Assembly (NCBI GenBank): GCA_934747255.1 | Contig: CAKVGH010000012.1 | Location: 1 to 23,015, forward strand | Length of the DNA stretch: 23,015 nucleotides | DNA from: an uncultured Clostridia bacterium | Lineage (GTDB): Bacteria; Bacillota; Clostridia; Christensenellales; UBA1242 | Direction of reading: 5' to 3' | Part shown: positions 19,901-23,015 of the stretch, piece by piece | Position numbering within the stretch: the first letter of the stretch is position 1 | Layout: every line of letters begins with the position of its first letter | Translations under genes and position numbers: made by a program | Notes under the pieces: generated by a model | What the model was told of the DNA's origin: nothing | Seen by the model: the letters and a program-made list of their open reading frames with translations, nothing else | Databases searched by the model: none

Positions 19901-22900
19901 AGATGAAGATAATTCTCCATTTGCCATATAGCCTGCTATTGAGCCTACATATTGAGAATTAGTACCATATTTTTTAAGGACAATGTCGCCTTCGTAATTG
20001 TTTTTGCTAAAATCTCGGTTTACATAACTTCTAACCATTGCATAACTAATAGCAGTATCTTGTGCATAACCTACTATTCCGCCAATGTAGTTGTAACCAG
20101 AAATTTTAATGTATTCGCTAGCCTTGTTTGTGGTTAGTTGGTCGTATTGTTCAAACATTAGAGTATAAACACTCTTGATATTTCCGCCAACAGAAAGTCC
20201 AACTATTCCGCCAATATTTGTGTTGCCGTTGAGAATAACATTTGCGTAACATTCTTCAATGTTACCACTATTTTTACCAGCAATACCACCTACATTTGAT
20301 GGCATATAATGTGGTTGGGTAACATCTTGTGAATAGCCAACAAAGGCATTTGAAGTAACATTTTGAACCTTTCCAGAGTTTGTATTATCGCCAACTATTC
20401 CGCCAATACCTGATGATAATGTAGATGTTTGAATATAAATAAAGTTTGCTAATATTTGAATTGCTGAATCATACTCACTTGATTCAATTATTTTTTCTAA
20501 TGAAGAATTTGAACCAAACATTTCAAATACAGATTTTATTGTGCCAGTGTTTTCGCCCGCTACTCCACCAACAACTGTTTTTTCTCCACCAGTTCGTCTT
20601 AAAGTGAAAGTACCAGTTACCTTTGGTGAGTTTATAATACCATTATTTCTCGCAACAACTGCACCGATATATAAAAATCTATTGTTAGTTAAAATATTAC
20701 TATTTGCAATATGACTGGAAACATTTGTTATTTCGCCGTCATTAACAACTGCAATTCCACCAAATTCCATTGTAGAAGTGTTACCATTTACAATCGAAAT
20801 ATTGATTTCCTGCACTGTTATATTAAGGTTTTTAACCCTCGCACCAGCATTTATTTTTGAGAATAAGCCAAATGTATAATTTTGCTCATCTAAATCTTTT
20901 GAGTTGAATCTTAAATTTTTTATTGCATAGCCGTCTTGACTACCACCGTTAAATATGCCAGAAAAACCTAGCGATGATAACGAACCTATTGGAGTAAAGT
21001 TATAAATTGATGAACAATCAATCGTGTTTGTTAAAACATAACATTTGTTCAAACCTTCCAATGTGTTTACGCTTAACAAATCACTAATAGTATTGATATG
21101 AAGCGACAATGCTTCGCTTGAACCATCTGCAATTTTAACTTCGAGCAACTTGTAAATAACTTCGTTATCATTAAGGTAATTATTTAATTTTTCAAGCAAA
21201 TTTTCTTCCGTTGTTGCTTGCGAATAAACATTGGCTATTACTTGTGCAAATAAATCTTCATTATTAAAAGATGATTTGTTGATACTATCTTTTGAAAGTA
21301 TCAAAATTTTGCTTCTTCCTGCACGATTAACAGTAAAGGTGCTATTATTGAATATAAGATTTGGACTAACTTTGTATACACCGCTTGTATAGTCACTTAA
21401 ACTAGGTAATGCAATATACATTAAGTCCTTATAGTTTGCCGTAGTAGGCAATATGTCGTTTGACAATGTGTAGTAAGTATTTTTCAAACCATCTCTGCTA
21501 TCCAAATACAAATCTACAACCTTTTTATCTACTATTTGACTATTCAACACTTCTTTTGGATATGTTTTATTACCGCTTGATTTTTGAATATAGGTTGTTC
21601 CAACTTGTGAAACTGTAACAAGTTTTTTTACATTAACTTCGGCTGTAACATTGAATATCTTTGAAAATTGAATGACTGTTGCTGTTACAAATGTAGTTGT
21701 TGAGTTGTCATCGCCTTGAATATGCTTGGCTTCGATTTTTATTTTTTTGTTATCATCTGTGTCAATGTTGAAATAATCGTTTGTACTTACTGACCACGAA
21801 ATAATAGAAAAATCTTTGTCTTCATAATTTAGCGTTGCATTTAATGGGTAAATGTTTGCAGAAATTTCTGCTTTCAAATTGTCTTGGTAGAATAATTTGT
21901 CTGTTGTATCGAAAATTTCGATATAATTTCGGCTCAAAGCCACTTTTTCGATAGGGACATAAACAATCAAATCAAATTCCTGACTATATTCCTTTTGACC
22001 CTTTTCTACATCATATACAACCACTGTACATTTGATTTTACATTTCCCGCTTTTTAATGCAGTAACAAAGCCATAAGCATTTTTATCGTGCATTGCAACA
22101 CTTGCTACCTTGCCGTCATCTCCATCAACAATTTCCAATCTTTGTGAAATTATTGTTGCACTCGTGTTTACAAAATGGTCGTATTCGTTTTTGTATAACT
22201 TTATTAAGTTAATTTTCAAATTTGTTGTGCTGTTTGAAATTACCAAAGTATTAAGTGTTTTTTGACCACTAATAGTTGATAATTTGTACATATCTTCGCC
22301 GTTATCGGCAATGAATGAATTTTTGATTGGACTATCAGTTGTCAACAAAATGTCATCTACTCGTTTGATAACTCTAACTAAAATAGTCAATTTTTCATTG
22401 TTATCGGCTTGAATAATAATCTCTGTTGTGCCTTCCTTTAATGGTAAAAATTCAAATGAATAAACTGTCTTGTCGCCACTTGAAATTCCGTCAATATACT
22501 TGATTGTGCTGTTTATAATTCTAACTATACTTTCATTTGAAGTATATACTTTGAATTGGCTTGTGTATTCTTCCTTGCTAATAGAAAAGTCGATTTCACT
22601 TAAAGACGAAACTTGTCCAGTAAGTTCTACAAGCATTTCGCCATCAATATCATCTTCCAGTTTAATACCATTTGTACTTATACCTTTTGACAGGTTCAAT
22701 TTGATTGTTGCGCAAATTGGGTTTTCTTCGCTTGAACCAACTGCGATAATATCAAAATTTACTCTTTCGTTGGTATGCAATGCCATAATATAAAAACTAT
22801 TTGTGCTTGCACTAATTGGAGAGTCGAGTTCAATTTCATCGCCCGATGCAAAACTGAATTTTACAAGACCTAACAATCTTTGCTTTTCGGCATCGCTAAT

Positions 22901-23015
22901 ATCTCCATAAGATTTTGCAAGTGAAATTTTATATCTTCTATCACTCGCAGTGTCGTCACCGATTTTTACTTCAAATTTTTGACCAAGTTTGTTTTGGTAT
23001 TTGTCGTATATATCA
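13991..23015 (-). CDS. Giant GLUG-repeat/Ig-like surface protein (5' end outside window)
   Basis: The frame is open from the right window edge to TAA at 13991, giving 3007 visible residues; it continues upstream of the TTG at 22874-22876, so the N-terminus is not in view. Visible residues 1-640 are Ig-like beta repeats with Big_2-like features. Three right-handed beta-helix blocks follow, each opened by a motif of the type LTN-DI followed by F-G-GF-I-L and filled with GLUG motifs (GGIVG, GGLVG, GGIAG followed by N-G-I-SY): about residues 640-1090, 1990-2340 and 2470-2840. Ig-like repeats fill the gap between blocks 1 and 2. The C-terminus (NPYPDFTK) has no LPXTG, no charged tail and no transmembrane segment, so any anchor must be N-terminal. 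The likely role is adhesion or surface display. A 13-bp hairpin terminator follows the stop. Confidence 0.88.
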   Translation of the reverse strand, partial: DIYDKYQNKLGQKFEVKIGDDTASDRRYKISLAKSYGDISDAEKQRLLGLVKFSFASGDEIELDSPISASTNSFYIMALHTNERVNFDIIAVGSSEENPICATIKLNLSKGISTNGIKLEDDIDGEMLVELTGQVSSLSEIDFSISKEEYTSQFKVYTSNESIVRIINSTIKYIDGISSGDKTVYSFEFLPLKEGTTEIIIQADNNEKLTILVRVIKRVDDILLTTDSPIKNSFIADNGEDMYKLSTISGQKTLNTLVISNSTTNLKINLIKLYKNEYDHFVNTSATIISQRLEIVDGDDGKVASVAMHDKNAYGFVTALKSGKCKIKCTVVVYDVEKGQKEYSQEFDLIVYVPIEKVALSRNYIEIFDTTDKLFYQDNLKAEISANIYPLNATLNYEDKDFSIISWSVSTNDYFNIDTDDNKKIKIEAKHIQGDDNSTTTFVTATVIQFSKIFNVTAEVNVKKLVTVSQVGTTYIQKSSGNKTYPKEVLNSQIVDKKVVDLYLDSRDGLKNTYYTLSNDILPTTANYKDLMYIALPSLSDYTSGVYKVSPNLIFNNSTFTVNRAGRSKILILSKDSINKSSFNNEDLFAQVIANVYSQATTEENLLEKLNNYLNDNEVIYKLLEVKIADGSSEALSLHINTISDLLSVNTLEGLNKCYVLTNTIDCSSIYNFTPIGSLSSLGFSGIFNGGSQDGYAIKNLRFNSKDLDEQNYTFGLFSKINAGARVKNLNITVQEINISIVNGNTSTMEFGGIAVVNDGEITNVSSHIANSNILTNNRFLYIGAVVARNNGIINSPKVTGTFTLRRTGGEKTVVGGVAGENTGTIKSVFEMFGSNSSLEKIIESSEYDSAIQILANFIYIQTSTLSSGIGGIVGDNTNSGKVQNVTSNAFVGYSQDVTQPHYMPSNVGGIAGKNSGNIEECYANVILNGNTNIGGIVGLSVGGNIKSVYTLMFEQYDQLTTNKASEYIKISGYNYIGGIVGYAQDTAISYAMVRSYVNRDFSKNNYEGDIVLKKYGTNSQYVGSIAGYMANGELSSSFAYVTVNGTENAVFGGLVGKSNQISIQNCYSRGKVFIMSFSDAFVGEVNNVNASYLYSDTYSQQEDGSITKLATQLALSNIIVDAQGDEFASWVTNNNWFEQTPNYNDNLPVLNKDGNYFILQEPQDLTLSVSENNQFEVLNNTLTGLHKKLSDKKTMIFYYGKDSNKNAFSLNSILGVSVTPQTASNLCQYKVIEGSDVIKIVNGKIYVLKTGKAKISCVSLLNNQASDICEVFVENAVTTIGIYETIDSTQNIDTVKVVKNHSKQIYFDSDCQAELDYQIKAQGNLNLINLNGETLNAITNLTSYNSLLLSAMESGYDLTLQFVPFFNIDGEKIEIGLSVTISVQVVNGITDIEMSLSGAEISQNDNVTFNINAIADAESNISATIDENNLTIKNNAELSASVTQNGSEYTFKVYNSANQVDTASLSLEKIDFASDNRSMVTIKIETSPKTYSIIVPIIVKAEIGEQSLSKTFILTINPQPVHFIDLQFYSYAEQNADDSYNVNEVPTDKILAGRMGLLKIDLFPYFAQINRVELLYSNFDYTVDLQQMIFDAENENYVMLNMATPKINNGIVFDNSYKNILSKQQNDGTQSFDGYLYVYALIPSISRINSTLSFTVKAYSSNGDVVSKTINLTVALPNTIEVTLGGNTSDYISKGIEYNTLTVTTTNLLNSVADDSNIVLSARIGDSGEFSNSLADLTITKIADSTTLIGEGIYQTKYKIIYNGDISSQIQIQASYRKLVNNQYQTYVSKTNLTLTCVAFKVTGFSVDGVKNGVMEKSTGAEYTLRVLLNIEGNLDATFDYHSSSIKVSDYKEILEKDISNKLNTWYALYSRLEDKITIQSYEPIVLNDSLTETPKYDYFMFIKFVIDSTTNEYVLKIAPTRESITEVMQTAFGVKYDGGIPVCLTGNGALETENLLSHSNGEYDYTNKIVYFKDRFQLKFIYNNTSDKPNPIATAEQFLMMQNDKNYRLVNDIVFNEPFKPMDIDLAGLDGNGFKIYLNAGFDVSELVSESALNVGLFQTVYDGMILKNLNVYLSLNKDNYIVDLTNIYAETEGGENTLIDASTINFGVVAGQNNGIIYNCQVHNCENAQSTNKLVKVKVNLLTSAENQIEAFIGGIAGQNNGSLTHSQSYIKLSANKGYLGGLVGQNNGAIASCFYKADSDGNVLENESTTEVGTKTGALVAINNTDATIKYSYAEGKTLETNGYRYNTGKVYTSANSSGFVCYNKGLIQDCYSNIPVESLKRSSGFVFENEGTIKNSYSASLVKVNSTVSTAFMGTTDNLNINSSNKNIINCYYFEDEKIIYTANGELAQGFESNGIQSLNLDLCDENQENGVWAMYKYSFVATEKDNATYGIVKMGFGYKSISVTKQNQNLPTLLDANIIAIPHVAINNIVNENDPTKDKEYEWQDGYYGSMFNPHIVSNATEFNEQFAPLDDNENLDNSHSKEYYRIISDIKFDEITKPSTTSLDFNGYIAGNGFTISGLKIGANSSIYATSVKSDNSSYGLFATISGNANGNTTKTNFDAEDKATISSQDGTVKDLKIEVNYLSANQVLSVGVLAGEMNNVCVSNVEIDGAGIIIQGKSFVGGLAGKIDGTSTIIKNITTNVGINAGAYQTAEQFEIYNENRSKISYGYAGAFAGAVLAGKVQNITIESGVYIIANFGGFGIGLVGKGATISNLTINVDEGQYIKSQSTAGGAVAENRGKIIKSKVVYTGLANTQIFRGTPKVIGGLVGFNYGGKIIGSYSKIDVINAGSLIAGGLVGTTAGGSVTYSYATGNVQADSVAGGLVGSSLSEKALVKTNTDVTDETASEQIKNTLYTIQSLVINNENVKFTLSNTLSLGVFNQSKARVFSLVIGTISKNNNNEIAVLIENGYNTYLKNNDGLSACDSVSNIPNGTKENDAIPEELFTDKIVYNANNDSIDFTLALLQNASTYYKKIFETDKWKVYYDISSITRTNPYPDFTK

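Overview
The window comes from a low-GC bacterium, most likely an uncultured Bacillota/Bacilli-like lineage. The evidence is strong A+T bias, consensus GGAGG ribosome binding sites, a DegV lipid-binding protein, a BaiN-type flavoprotein, a collagen-like GPT-repeat protein and a giant GLUG-repeat surface protein. TGG is used for Trp and ORFs end at TAA/TAG, so the standard genetic code fits. The exact taxon cannot be read from the sequence.

Left part (1 to about 8763): a defence-type genomic island. Four minus-strand genes are packed as one operon, in transcription order: a GIY-YIG (T5orf172-type) nuclease with a possible RAMA-like C-terminal domain, a short ABC/AAA ATPase resembling the PrrC/RloC anticodon nucleases, type I methyltransferase HsdM, and specificity subunit HsdS. 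HsdS has 12-bp TAEL spacer repeats in its centre, and its C-terminal end runs into a tetranucleotide repeat (at least 19 copies of CTGT on the plus strand) that continues off the window. A stand-alone 1146-aa SF2 helicase with a C-terminal PD-(D/E)XK-like nuclease region follows upstream, with a 79-aa protein of unknown function convergent to it. No hsdR and no integrase are visible. The island appears to end at 8720-8763, where the 3' half of a tRNA (anticodon loop to CCA, apparently tRNA-Arg with anticodon CCT) lies without its 5' half. A rho-independent terminator follows directly. This is the expected layout of an attachment-site copy left by integration into a tRNA gene, with the element on the left and ancestral chromosome on the right.

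Right part (8764-23015): chromosome-like. It holds a DegV-family fatty-acid-binding protein (plus strand), a small membrane protein with a zinc ribbon, a collagen-like protein with a Cys-rich N-terminus, a BaiN/HI0933-family flavoprotein and the 3' 9 kb of a giant surface protein (at least 3007 residues visible, N-terminus outside the window). The giant protein has three GLUG/beta-helix blocks separated by Ig-like repeats. Intergenic regions are long and very A+T rich.

Main points for follow-up: the possible RM-guarded anticodon nuclease, the phase-variable tail of HsdS, the tRNA-derived island boundary, the unclassified helicase-nuclease, and a 13-bp inverted repeat that could mask the start site of the collagen-like gene.
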